DNA of 64,000 nt from Vicinamibacterales bacterium. GTDB taxonomy: Bacteria > Acidobacteriota > Vicinamibacteria > Vicinamibacterales > 2-12-FULL-66-21. Below are positions 41,060 through 49,614 of this stretch, one piece after another. The first letter of the stretch is position 1. Every line of letters starts with the position of its first letter. Location of the stretch: positions 108,467-172,466 of the forward strand of contig DASXLB010000015.1 of assembly GCA_036496585.1 (NCBI GenBank), read 5' to 3'. A program made the position numbers and the translations under genes. The notes beneath the pieces were generated by a model. The model was not told the origin of the DNA and searched no databases. It worked only from the letters and a program-made list of their open reading frames with translations.

Positions 41060-42483
41060 TCTTCCACAGCCTCGACTTCGTCGTCTTTTTTGTCGTCGTG
41101 GTGGCGCTGTACTGGCGGCTGCCGGCCCGCGGGCAGAACGTGCTGCTGCTCATCGCGAGCTACGTCTTTTACGGCTACGTCCATCCCTGGTTCCTGAGCC
41201 TGATCGCCTCCTCGACGGTGGTCGACTATCTGTCGGCGCGGGGGATGGAGCGGTGGCCGTCGCGGCGGCGGCTGTTCATGGGCGTGAGCATCGTGTCGAA
41301 CTTCGGGATGCTCGGGTTCTTCAAGTACTTCAACTTCTTCGCCGACAACCTGGCGGCCGTGATCGACGCACTTGGACTCCACGTCAGCGTCCCGGTGCTG
41401 CGCGTCGTCCTGCCGGTGGGCATCTCGTTCTACACCTTCCAGGCGATGAGCTATACGGTGGACGTCTTCCGCGGTGAGCTGCGCGCACGGCGCAGCCTGC
41501 TCGACGTCGCCGTGTTCATCTCGTTCTTCCCGCATCTGGTCGCCGGTCCGATCCAGCGCGCCTCGTACCTGCTCCCGCAGGTGGAAGGGGAGCGCCGCTT
41601 TTCGCCGGCCGCGGCGGCGAGCGGCTTCTACCTCATCGTGTGGGGCTTCTTCAAGAAGCTGGTCATCGCCGACAACGTCGGGGTCATCGCGAACAAGGTG
41701 TTTGCGCTGAATGACCCGTCGTTCGAGATTCTCTGGGCCGGGGTCTTCGCGTTTGCCATCCAGATCTACGCCGATTTTTCGGCCTATACCGACCTCGCGC
41801 GGGGGACGTCGCGGTGGCTCGGGTTCGAGCTCACCGAGAACTTCGACCATCCTTATCTGGCGCGCACGCCGGCCGATTTCTGGCGGCGCTGGAACATCTC
41901 GCTCTCCACCTGGTTCCGCGACTACGTCTATATCCCGCTCGGCGGATCCCGGGCCAGGGGAGCCGTCTGGATCCGTAACGTGATGGTGACGTTCCTGCTG
42001 TCGGGGCTGTGGCACGGCGCCAGCTGGAACTACGTGCTGTGGGGCGGGTATCACGGGCTGCTGCTCGTCGCGACACGCGCGCATCAGATTCTCCGCCCTC
42101 CGAACAGCGCAGCGCGGACTCGGTTCGGCAGCATCGGCCCCGTCTTCCAGTGGCTTGGGATGTTCGCGCTGACGCTCGTCGGCTGGCTGCTGTTCCGCGA
42201 GACGGAGTGGCCCGCCATCGTGCGCGATCTGCGTCTCGTGCCGTGGCACAGTGCGCCGAAGGATCGCCAGGTCGGCCTGTATCTGTTCCTGCTCGCCTTC
42301 GGCTACTCGATTCCGCTCTGGGCCCAGAGCGTCTGGGTCGAGCTGCACCGTGGACGGCACCCGCTCGACAGCGATCGGTGGAGCAGCGACGTCGTCCGCG
42401 CGCTTGCGTGCGGCGCGGCGTTCGCGGCGATTCTCGTGCTGCGTTCGCGGACGTCGCTCGACTTCATCTACTTTCAGTTCTGA
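41056..42483 (+). CDS. MBOAT-family O-acyltransferase (AlgI/DltB-like)
   Basis: 475 aa from GTG overlapping the previous stop. About 10 hydrophobic helices. MBOAT features: LPVGISFYTFQAMSYTVDVFRG, FFPHLVAGPIQRA, DFWRRWNISLSTWFRDYVYIPLGGSR and the active-site His in LSGLWHGASWNYVLWGGYHG. The length fits AlgI. It moves an acyl group, usually acetyl, across the inner membrane to the SGNH partner. The 3' end is followed by a hairpin. Confidence 0.93.
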   Translation: MIFHSLDFVVFFVVVVALYWRLPARGQNVLLLIASYVFYGYVHPWFLSLIASSTVVDYLSARGMERWPSRRRLFMGVSIVSNFGMLGFFKYFNFFADNLAAVIDALGLHVSVPVLRVVLPVGISFYTFQAMSYTVDVFRGELRARRSLLDVAVFISFFPHLVAGPIQRASYLLPQVEGERRFSPAAAASGFYLIVWGFFKKLVIADNVGVIANKVFALNDPSFEILWAGVFAFAIQIYADFSAYTDLARGTSRWLGFELTENFDHPYLARTPADFWRRWNISLSTWFRDYVYIPLGGSRARGAVWIRNVMVTFLLSGLWHGASWNYVLWGGYHGLLLVATRAHQILRPPNSAARTRFGSIGPVFQWLGMFALTLVGWLLFRETEWPAIVRDLRLVPWHSAPKDRQVGLYLFLLAFGYSIPLWAQSVWVELHRGRHPLDSDRWSSDVVRALACGAAFAAILVLRSRTSLDFIYFQF

Positions 42484-42509
42484 GCCAGCCGAGCGGCGGC
42501 GAAGGGGGG

Positions 42510-42532
42510 CCGGTCACGCGAGGGGTGACCGG
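42510..42532 (+). terminator. Hairpin after the MBOAT operon
   Basis: CCGGTCAC (42510-42517) and GTGACCGG (42525-42532) form an 8-bp stem with a 7-nt loop, 26 nt after the MBOAT stop. Moderate evidence for the operon end; no T-run. Confidence 0.55.
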
Positions 42533-42552
42533 GACCAGCGGTACACGCGAAA

Positions 42553-42593
42553 GGCCCGGGATCGCTCCGATGACATCTCGGTGCGTCCGGGCC
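42553..42593 (-). terminator. Branched hairpin after the small secreted-protein gene
   Basis: GGCCCGG (42553-42559) pairs with CCGGGCC (42587-42593), and CCGA/TCGG (42567-42570, 42578-42581) pair inside. It lies 21 nt past the stop of the minus-strand gene at 42615. Checked against riboswitch classes by eye; none matched. Confidence 0.45.
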
Positions 42594-42614
42594 CATCGTG
42601 CGAACGGGTGTGTG

Positions 42615-42962
42615 CTACTTGCTCTTGGCCTTCGGCATGTCGATCTTCGAGACCGTGATGCTGTCGCCCTTCATCTCGCCGCTCAGCGCGACGTGATGGC
42701 CGCCGTGGTCCTTCAGCGAGGCAAAGTCCTGGTTCGCGATCTGGTAGGTCTTGCCACCTGACACGAACACGTACTTGCTGCCGCCTTCGACACACTTGCT
42801 CACGCAGTCGTGATCGCTGTCGTCCTGTGCTCCGTGCTCGGCCTTGTGGTGGGTGCCGTTGCACTTCGCATCGCTGATCGTCCCGTTCCAGGTCTTGTCA
42901 GCCGCCAGCGCGGGTGACGCTGCGAACATCACTGCCGCAGCCAACATCGCGAACTTCTTCAT
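42615..42962 (-). CDS. Small secreted cysteine/histidine-containing protein
   Basis: 115 aa. Signal peptide (about 1-21, ending ALAA), then KTWNGTISDAKCNGTHHKAEHG, DHDCVSKCVEGGSKYVFVSGGKTYQIANQ and a final beta segment HHVALSGEMKGDSITVSKI. Three Cys and several His near them suggest a metal or disulfide site. Similar small SDAKC-type proteins are frequent in acidobacterial genomes; function unknown. A GAGGAGG ribosome site precedes the ATG at 42962, and an upstream in-frame ATG at 42992 is less likely. Confidence 0.8.
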   Translation of the reverse strand: MKKFAMLAAAVMFAASPALAADKTWNGTISDAKCNGTHHKAEHGAQDDSDHDCVSKCVEGGSKYVFVSGGKTYQIANQDFASLKDHGGHHVALSGEMKGDSITVSKIDMPKAKSK

Positions 42963-43121
42963 CAAGAGACCTCCTCGAAAAGTAAATAACAACGCGCGCG
43001 CTTAGTCTATTCCACTCCGCCCCGGCCGCGGGCCGATTTCGCGGCCGCCCGGCCCGACGGCCGGCCGCCTTGCTATCGCGATCCCCAAGCGGCTCTGTTA
43101 CTTGAGGCTGGACGGCGGAAG

Positions 43122-43145
43122 GGCCGGACCCTCGCAGGTCCGGCC
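43122..43145 (-). terminator. Hairpin after the low-complexity secreted-protein gene
   Basis: GGCCGGACC and GGTCCGGCC form a perfect 9-bp stem around CTCGCA, starting 4 nt past the stop of the minus-strand gene at 43150. No T-run. Confidence 0.6.
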
Positions 43146-43149
43146 TCGA

Positions 43150-44097
43150 TTACTGCTGCGGAGAGAGGAGCGAGCGCAGCGCTTCGACGTGCCGCTTGAG
43201 GTTGGCCGTCTGGTCGCTGGTCAGCGTGCCCGTCTTCGACGCGTCGAGGATGGCGGAAATCGCGTCGAGCTCCTTCTGGGCGTCGGCGCGGCTGGCGGCG
43301 TTGACGTTCGTCACACCGCTGGTCCCGGTCGGCGGCGTCTGCTCACCCGAAACAGACGAGGAAGCAGGCGCCGGGTTGGATGGATTCGGGCTGGCAGGGC
43401 TCGTTGGGTTCGTGTTCTCCGGGTTCGGCGAAGTCGAGGTGCTCGACGTCGCAGCGCTCGTCGCCATCGCCGCGCCCGCGGCGGCCGGGGCGGAACTGCT
43501 GGCGGCGTTCGAACCGCTCGCCACGCGATCGAACTCGCGCAATTGCGCTCGGAACTGTACGAGCTTGGCGCGGATCGCCGGATCGATCGGGGCATCTGCC
43601 GTCGCGGTCGTCCCGGTGGTTCCGGTCGGCGCCGGCGTGGCGCTGCCCGACGTGCCGACGCTCTCGTTGCCGTTGTCGGGACCGAGGATCGACGTCAGAT
43701 CCGAATCGACCTTGGCGTAGGACGCGCGCCAGTCGAGCGGCGTGGTGATGAGCGCGTTGAAGTCGGTGATGACGGCCGACACCTGCGTCCGGGCGGTGCC
43801 CTGCAGGTGCGTCGCTTCCGGCATCGAGGTGATCTGACTAAGTGTGTCGCGTGCCGCGGTGAGCTGCGCCTTGGCCGCCGTCTGGTCGACCTGGCCCGAT
43901 GCCGACTGCGGAGTCGAGGTCGGTGCCGCCGGCGGTTGGGTCGTCTGCGGCGAAGCCGGCTGCTGGGCCGTCGACGCCGGCGGCTGCTGCGCGGGTGGAT
44001 TCTGCTCTGGCGTAGTCGTGGACTGGGCCGAACCGGCGACCGGCAGCGCGAGCAGCGCCGCGGCCGCGATGGCGGTGGACCATCGTGTTTTCTGCAT
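43150..44097 (-). CDS. Secreted low-complexity protein of unknown function
   Basis: 315 aa. Signal peptide (about 1-25), a Gln/Pro/Ser/Thr-rich linker (25-70), a helical segment (AKAQLTAARDTLSQITSMPEA and following, about 75-140), another Ser/Thr/Ala/Pro linker, a short helix (IRAKLVQFRAQLREFDRV), another linker and a C-terminal helix (ADAQKELDAISAILDASK ...). The repeated helix-linker pattern suggests a surface or periplasmic spacer protein. No family recognised. The start at 44097 has GGAGGAG 8 nt upstream. Confidence 0.75.
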   Translation of the reverse strand: MQKTRWSTAIAAAALLALPVAGSAQSTTTPEQNPPAQQPPASTAQQPASPQTTQPPAAPTSTPQSASGQVDQTAAKAQLTAARDTLSQITSMPEATHLQGTARTQVSAVITDFNALITTPLDWRASYAKVDSDLTSILGPDNGNESVGTSGSATPAPTGTTGTTATADAPIDPAIRAKLVQFRAQLREFDRVASGSNAASSSAPAAAGAAMATSAATSSTSTSPNPENTNPTSPASPNPSNPAPASSSVSGEQTPPTGTSGVTNVNAASRADAQKELDAISAILDASKTGTLTSDQTANLKRHVEALRSLLSPQQ

Positions 44098-44224
44098 CGG
44101 TGCACTCCTCCTGGAGATATTCATTTCGTCTCGCAGGAGACTTGAGCAAGCGTGGTACCGCGCAACCTCGAGCGCTGTTTTTCAGGTGTTTTGACGGCAG
44201 AGGTCGCGCGCCACCAGGAAGTTC

Positions 44225-44443
44225 TTACTCGAGCGTGTCGGGACTGCTCGGGTGCCAGCCGGCCGCAAGCAGCCGCGACTGTTCCCGCAGGTAGGCCGCG
44301 ATGAGTTCGCGCGGCGATTCGAAGCGCGTCGTCGTCGGTCCGGCCATGCCGGCGACCTCGAACTCGAACTCGTCGTCGTTGTCGGCGGCGCGTCGAATCT
44401 CGCAGACGATCAACTCGCTGTCCCGTTGGAAGAACCAGATCAC
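44225..44443 (-). CDS. Short hypothetical protein
   Basis: 72 aa from GTG. Opens IWFFQRDSELIVCEIRRAADNDDEFEFEVAG and has FESPRELIAAYLREQSRLLAAGWHP at the end: a small alpha/beta protein with an ordered amino-acid pattern. I have the impression of a conserved acidobacterial short family starting with WFF and an EIRR strand, but cannot name it. The start is uncertain; no Shine-Dalgarno is visible. Readable frame upstream is the reverse-phase shadow of the antiporter. Confidence 0.6.
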   Translation of the reverse strand: MIWFFQRDSELIVCEIRRAADNDDEFEFEVAGMAGPTTTRFESPRELIAAYLREQSRLLAAGWHPSSPDTLE

Positions 44444-44577
44444 GTTGGCTGGCTCGAGCAAGCCGTGCGCCAGGGCGCCGCGCCAAAAACCGGCCTGATT
44501 CCATCGATCGACGCTGTGCGGCCGTCCGCGGCCGCGCACAGGTGTGCGTCTCGTGCCGCACGCAGCGCACACCGCCG

Positions 44578-45666
44578 CTACCCCGGGATCAGGTAGAAGG
44601 CGGCGGCGAGAATGACGTAAAGGCCGAGCAGCTGCAGCCCTTCCAGCCAGTTGCTCTCGCCATCCATCGCGACGAGCGTGACCGTGCCGACCGACAGGAC
44701 GATCGCGGCGATCTCGAAGGGGTTGAACACCAGCGACATCGGCACGTGCATCATCTGGGAGACGATCACCAGCAGCGGCGCCACCATCAGGGCGATCTGG
44801 GCGCTGCTCCCGATCGAGATCTGGATGGCGAGGGTCATGTCGTTGCGGCGGGCAGCCGAGACCGCGCTGTAGTGCTCGGCGGCATTGCCGACGAGCGCGA
44901 CGACGATGATGCCGGCGAAGAGTTCCGTCATCCCCAGCTGCGCGAGCGCCGGCTCGAGGCCGCGCACCAGGATTTCGGCCTCCACCGTCGTCAGCAGCGT
45001 CCCGAGCAGCAGGAGGATCACCGCCGATGCCGTACTCAGCCGCGAGGGGTGATGTCCGGCCGGACGGAGTGGATCCGTGTTGGTCCGGAACGCGAACACC
45101 AGACCGGCGACGTAGACGACCAGCAGCACCCACGCCGTCCAGACGCTCAGGCGCAGCAGCACCTCGGGACGGGCCTTGAGCGACCCGAACGCGAAGAAAT
45201 CGACCGTCGCGGGCATGACGAGCGCGGCCACGGCGAGCGACAGCATGACTGTCGCGCTGCTCGAGGCGACGCGGTTGAACCGCTGCGTGCCGTGGGTGAG
45301 GCCGCCGACGAACGACGAGGCGCCGAACACGAGCAGCAGGTTGCCGATGATGCTGCCGGTGATCGAGGCTTTCACCACTTCGACGTGGTTGGCGCGAAGG
45401 GCGACGATCGCGATGATCAGCTCGGCGGCGTTGCCGAAGGTCGCGTTCATCAAGCCGCCGAGCGTCGCGCCGCAGCGGTTCGCCAGCTCCTCGGTGGCCT
45501 CGCCGATCAGTCCCGCCGCCGGAATCAGCGCGACGGCCGCCGCGACGAAGAGCCAGAGCGACGCCCCGTCGCCGGCTGCCAGCCACCAGCTGATCGGCGC
45601 GACGACCAGCAGGAGGTTGAGCCAGCTGGCGGTCAGGCTGCGGCCGAGCTGCGAAGCAATCGACAC
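44578..45666 (-). CDS. cax: Ca2+/H+ antiporter, CaCA family
   Basis: 362 aa, about 11 hydrophobic helices. Both halves carry the CAX alpha-repeat motif: TFGNAAELIIAIVALRANHVEVV in the first and LVGNAAEHYSAVSAARRNDM in the second, with the acidic cluster EATEELANRCGATLGGLMNATFGN before the first. It exports Ca2+ or other divalent cations in exchange for protons. The start at 45666 begins a short cytoplasmic N-terminus. It sits 9 nt after a secreted-protein gene, same strand. Confidence 0.92.
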   Translation of the reverse strand: MSIASQLGRSLTASWLNLLLVVAPISWWLAAGDGASLWLFVAAAVALIPAAGLIGEATEELANRCGATLGGLMNATFGNAAELIIAIVALRANHVEVVKASITGSIIGNLLLVFGASSFVGGLTHGTQRFNRVASSSATVMLSLAVAALVMPATVDFFAFGSLKARPEVLLRLSVWTAWVLLVVYVAGLVFAFRTNTDPLRPAGHHPSRLSTASAVILLLLGTLLTTVEAEILVRGLEPALAQLGMTELFAGIIVVALVGNAAEHYSAVSAARRNDMTLAIQISIGSSAQIALMVAPLLVIVSQMMHVPMSLVFNPFEIAAIVLSVGTVTLVAMDGESNWLEGLQLLGLYVILAAAFYLIPG

Positions 45667-45675
45667 CGCCGAATT

Positions 45676-46314
45676 CTAACGCGGTCGTGTCTCGCGCGCC
45701 GATCCGGCAGGGCCGGGGTCGCGCCGGTTGGCGAGCGTCGCCAGCTTCTGCTGCGCGGCCTCGACGAGCGTCCGGAGCTGGTGGAACTCACCGCCGTTCA
45801 GCGTCCGCCGCGCCCGCAGCGTCCGCCCCACCTCCACGCCGTACGCCACCCCGCGCAGCCGCGTGCTGGAAGCCGTCAGGACCAATTCGCCGCGCGTGCT
45901 GTAGCGCATGTCGAAATTGCGGAACTCCGCGGACGGGTTGACCGTGATGGCGAGCAGCGCGTCGAAGCCCTTCATCAGCGAATCGAACTCGTCGGGGTCG
46001 ACGAACGCCTGATCCGGCTCGGCGTGCGACTGATCGGCGATCGTGACCACGATGCCGCGCGTCTGGCCGCCGCGCGGGTCGCGCATCTCGCGCGCTTCGA
46101 CGAGCACCCCCTCGACCTCGCCGAGCTCCTCGTAGGCGGTCGTCAGGATGTCGCCGGGCGCGGCATGGAAGGCCTCGAGCGCCGTGGCGGGCGGCGGTGG
46201 CGGCCCGATCACGATCGGTTCGCGCGGAGCGGAAGCGGGTGGCGCCGGCGCCTGGGCGGGTGGGGCCGCCATCGACACGAGGAACGCGAAACCGATCAGG
46301 ACGGATCCGTACAT
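45676..46314 (-). CDS. Secreted protein of unknown function
   Basis: 212 aa. Signal peptide (about 1-22), a proline-rich segment (GPPPPPATALEAF), then a folded part with VVTIADQSHAEPDQAFVDPDEFDSLMKGFDALLAI and a C-terminal helix FHQLRTLVEAAQQKLATLANRR. I do not recognise it. Between the lipoprotein/receptor pair and the antiporter, on one strand with short gaps, so probably cotranscribed with at least one neighbour. Confidence 0.75.
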   Translation of the reverse strand: MYGSVLIGFAFLVSMAAPPAQAPAPPASAPREPIVIGPPPPPATALEAFHAAPGDILTTAYEELGEVEGVLVEAREMRDPRGGQTRGIVVTIADQSHAEPDQAFVDPDEFDSLMKGFDALLAITVNPSAEFRNFDMRYSTRGELVLTASSTRLRGVAYGVEVGRTLRARRTLNGGEFHQLRTLVEAAQQKLATLANRRDPGPAGSARETRPR

Positions 46315-46362
46315 GCCTGCCCTCCAGCGCTTAGGACGCGCAAGGCAGGATATCAGCCGGGC

Positions 46363-46797
46363 TCAGGGATGGACGACGGTGATCGTGTAGAGAACGGTGG
46401 TGTCGAGCGGGACGTTGCCCGAATCGAAGATCCGCACGCAGTAGTTCCCGATGGCGGCCGCGCCGGTCAGGGCGATGGCGCCGGCGCGCGCGTCGGTATT
46501 CTGCGAGATCTGCGTCACGCAGTTCGTGCCGTCGGATGTCGTCACCGCCACGCCGAGCGACATCGTCGAAAGCGGCGCGACGGTGGTCAGCGAGAGCGTC
46601 ACCGTTCCGTTGGCGGCGACCGCGAAGACATGGTTTTCCGAGCCGAGCTGCGCGACGCTGCCGCTGAAGGTGTCGGTCGTCGTGGCCGGCGCGGACGCCG
46701 CGGGCGCCGTCGGTGAGCTCGCCGAGCCGCAGCCGGCGACCCCGGCGAGGGCGGCCGCCGCGAGCGCGGCGATCGCGAGACGATGGGCGGTCCGCAT
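46363..46797 (-). CDS. Lipoprotein with PPC-like beta-sandwich domain
   Basis: 144 aa. Lipobox AGVAGC (Cys 23), a Ser/Pro/Ala/Thr linker (24-40), then a beta-sandwich: DTFSGSVAQLGSENHVFAV, NGTVTLSLTTVAP, GVAVTTSDGTNC, and GNYCVRIFDSGNVPLDTTVLYTITV, the order of pre-peptidase C-terminal (PPC) domains. Two cysteines (93 and 120) may pair. It starts 2 nt after the stop of the TonB-dependent receptor gene, so the pair is coexpressed; it might be the receptor's surface partner. Confidence 0.82.
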   Translation of the reverse strand: MRTAHRLAIAALAAAALAGVAGCGSASSPTAPAASAPATTTDTFSGSVAQLGSENHVFAVAANGTVTLSLTTVAPLSTMSLGVAVTTSDGTNCVTQISQNTDARAGAIALTGAAAIGNYCVRIFDSGNVPLDTTVLYTITVVHP

Positions 46798-46799
46798 GG

Positions 46800-49517
46800 T
46801 CAAAACCCCACTCTCAGGAAAATGTCGAAGGCGCGGCGCATCAGGTTCGTCTGGCTGACGATCGCGGTCGAGGCCGCCGCCTCGTAGTCGAACGATGCGA
46901 TGTTCTGGCGGTCGTAGACGTTGAACACGGTGACGCCGACGGTGGCGGTGGCGGGGCCGAGATGCCGCGCGACCTGGGCCGAGGCATCGAGCTGGTGATA
47001 CAGGGGCAGCCGTTCCGCGTTCTTGTCGCCGAACTGCGACTGATAGGCGAGCGTGCCGTTGGGGAACCACACCTGCTGTGCGCCGCTCGACGACGTGAAG
47101 GGCTGTCCGCTGGCCGCCATGAACACCGCGCTGACCGTCAGTGGCCCGACCACCCGGGCGCTGTCGGTGATCTTGACCTGGTTCGTCCGATCGAACGACG
47201 CCGGAAACGTGCCGGACTGCAGCGCCGGGAAGTCGTACTCGACCCGTCCGCCCGCGTAGCTGGCCCACAGCGTGTTCCGCGCCTGCATGTACTGGACGAG
47301 CAGTTCGATGCCCAACGCGGTGCCGGTTCCCGTGTAGAAGGCCTGGGAAGGGGCGGTCAGCGACGTGCCGGGCAGCAGGCGCGGCGCAAACATCGACAGG
47401 TGATCGAGCTGCCGGTAGTAGGCGTGGCCGTCGAAGAGCAGCCCGGGCACTTCGACAGTGGTTCCCAGCGTCGCCTCCTGCGAGCGCGCGACCGGCACGA
47501 CCGTCCCATCCGACAGGGTCCAGAACACGCCGTCGCCGTGCTCCTGGTCTTCGCGCGTAAGGCGGTTGACCGCCTGGTGATCGATCGCCCACGAGCCCTT
47601 GAAGACGACGTGCGGCGCGGCCGCGTAGGCGGCGGTGACGCGCGGATCGGCGTAGGCGGCCGACGCGAGTCCGGCATAGGTGATGCGCACACCCGGCGAG
47701 AGCGTCAGCTTCGACGTCGGCCGCCAGACGTCCTGCGCGAAGCCGCTGGTGATCCCGCCCGACTCCGTCCGCGTCAGCAGCGGCACCAGGCCGGTGAGCG
47801 CCTCGTTCCGGCTCTCGTAGCTCGTGTCGATCGCCGCGTGTTCGATGCCCGCTTCGATGGCGTGCGCGAACCCGGCGCTGATCGTCGCGGTGAGCCGCAC
47901 GGTCGTGTCCTCGATCCGGTTGCTCTCCGTCAGCGCGTCGCTGCCGCCCCGTCCGGTGACATAGGACAGGTCGCCGGCTGTCGCGCTCGTCAAGTCGTAG
48001 GCCTGGCTGCGCGCGTTGGTGAAACGCGTGCGGGTGACGGTGGCGGTGGTGGCGACGTCGGCCGCCCACCGGCGTTCCCAGACCGCGCTGAGGCCGCGCC
48101 CGGTCCACGACTGCACGTCGCCGACCTGCATCACCGCATCGGCGGGAAGCTGCAGCGGATCGGGCACGTCGATGGTGGTGGTGGCCGCCGGTGGCAACAC
48201 GTTCTTCGAGAAGTTCCCGTCGTCGCCGGAGTGGAAGAAGCTCACGTAGGCGCGATTGTCCTTGGCCGGCGCAATCTCGACGCGGCCATTCAGGCTGGAG
48301 AACCCGATGTCGGGCGACGTCGCCAGCGTGCCGCCCGTGTAATGCACGTCGCGCGTGCGCAGGTAAGTGGTGTCGGCGCCGGCGAAGCGATCGAGCACGT
48401 CGCTATACAGCGAGGACGGCCATGACTGGCGGCCCGCGATCATGGCCGAGCCGATGTGCCCGAGCGGCACGTCGACGGTACCGCTGGGGCCGAACACCCC
48501 GACCGCGCCGATCCCCGAGACCCGCGAGCTCTGGGGCTGAACGGTGCTCATCCGGATCAACCCGCCAAGCCGCGCGCTCGCCTCGATGTCGAGCGGCGTT
48601 CCGGCGAGGTCGGTCTGCTGCAGAGACGCCGTCGTGAATGGCGTCGTCAATCCGGCGGCGAGTCGAGGGAAGGCGTACCAAGGCATGCCGTCGAGCGTCT
48701 GATAGGTCTCGCCAGGCGTGTTGCCGTGCAGGTAGAGCTCCGACTCGTCCAACCCGACAGCGGCGAGCGGCAGCAGACGCGCGGCGCGGAAGACATCGGA
48801 CGGCGTCAGGCTCGGGACCGACTCCACAGCCGGCCGCAGCAGCGAGAGTGAGACCCGATCGGGGACGGCCGCCGCGAGTCCCAGGCCGGTGTCGTTGATG
48901 GATGCCGTGGATGCGGCCAGCGTGAAATCGACATCCTGTGCGCCGCTCGCCGGCACCGACACCTCTTGTGTCGAGTCGTCGAAGCCCGTCGCCGCCGCCT
49001 GGATGGTCATCGTCAGCTTGGCGCGGATCAGCCCGAACGTGTAGCGGCCCATCGAGTCGGTCACGACGTCGACGGGCGTATTGGCGATCGTGACGTGGGC
49101 GTCCGCAACGGGAGCACCGTCGGCAGCGCGCACCGTGCCGCGAATCTCGCCCGCCTCGCCGCCCTGGGGATCGAGATCCTCCAGCGTGCCCGGCGTGGTC
49201 GCCACCGGCAGTGCCTTGATGTCGAGAGTCTCGACGAAGCTCGTGACCAGCGTGAAGCTGCTCGCGACCGGCCGGCCGTCCGAGACGACCCGAACCTCGA
49301 CGCGGATGCCGGGCTTGATCCCCTCGAACACGTAGTGGCCCGCGCCGTCGGTCTTGCCTGACCGCGGATCCTTGGAGTCCGGCACGGCCAGCATGATGTC
49401 GGCGTTGGCGATCGGCGCGCCGCTGGCGGCACGGACGACGCCTTCGAGGCGGCAGCAGTCCTGGGCGCGCGCGGGCACGGCCGCAAGCAGGAAGAGAAAG
49501 AGAAAGAAATATTTCAT
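46800..49517 (-). CDS. TonB-dependent outer-membrane receptor with two N-terminal CarboxypepD_reg-like domains
   Basis: 905 aa. Signal peptide (1-18), two carboxypeptidase-regulatory-like domains (about 24-105 and 125-205, with RLEGVVRAASGAPI and EIRGTVRAADGAPV), a plug domain (about 220-330, with LHGNTPGETYQTLDGMPWY and ARLGGLIRM) and a 22-strand-type barrel ending in Phe (FDIFLRVGF). Typical acidobacterial importer of glycans or peptides. A ligand is not predictable. The start at 49517 begins the signal peptide. Divergent from the hybrid histidine kinase gene, 97 bp apart. Confidence 0.9.
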   Translation of the reverse strand: MKYFFLFLFLLAAVPARAQDCCRLEGVVRAASGAPIANADIMLAVPDSKDPRSGKTDGAGHYVFEGIKPGIRVEVRVVSDGRPVASSFTLVTSFVETLDIKALPVATTPGTLEDLDPQGGEAGEIRGTVRAADGAPVADAHVTIANTPVDVVTDSMGRYTFGLIRAKLTMTIQAAATGFDDSTQEVSVPASGAQDVDFTLAASTASINDTGLGLAAAVPDRVSLSLLRPAVESVPSLTPSDVFRAARLLPLAAVGLDESELYLHGNTPGETYQTLDGMPWYAFPRLAAGLTTPFTTASLQQTDLAGTPLDIEASARLGGLIRMSTVQPQSSRVSGIGAVGVFGPSGTVDVPLGHIGSAMIAGRQSWPSSLYSDVLDRFAGADTTYLRTRDVHYTGGTLATSPDIGFSSLNGRVEIAPAKDNRAYVSFFHSGDDGNFSKNVLPPAATTTIDVPDPLQLPADAVMQVGDVQSWTGRGLSAVWERRWAADVATTATVTRTRFTNARSQAYDLTSATAGDLSYVTGRGGSDALTESNRIEDTTVRLTATISAGFAHAIEAGIEHAAIDTSYESRNEALTGLVPLLTRTESGGITSGFAQDVWRPTSKLTLSPGVRITYAGLASAAYADPRVTAAYAAAPHVVFKGSWAIDHQAVNRLTREDQEHGDGVFWTLSDGTVVPVARSQEATLGTTVEVPGLLFDGHAYYRQLDHLSMFAPRLLPGTSLTAPSQAFYTGTGTALGIELLVQYMQARNTLWASYAGGRVEYDFPALQSGTFPASFDRTNQVKITDSARVVGPLTVSAVFMAASGQPFTSSSGAQQVWFPNGTLAYQSQFGDKNAERLPLYHQLDASAQVARHLGPATATVGVTVFNVYDRQNIASFDYEAAASTAIVSQTNLMRRAFDIFLRVGF

Positions 49518-49614
49518 CGGCCGGCGGCGTATGTCTCGCCGAGGACGGGCTGGCCCCACAAGTCTATATGGAACGCGGGGTTCGCGTCTCTGGCGCAAAT
49601 GTGACAATAGTGTG

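Noticed and set aside
42541-42610. Possible riboswitch near 42.55 kb
   Set aside because: The pairing fits a simple branched hairpin past the end of a gene; no conserved riboswitch core was recognised.
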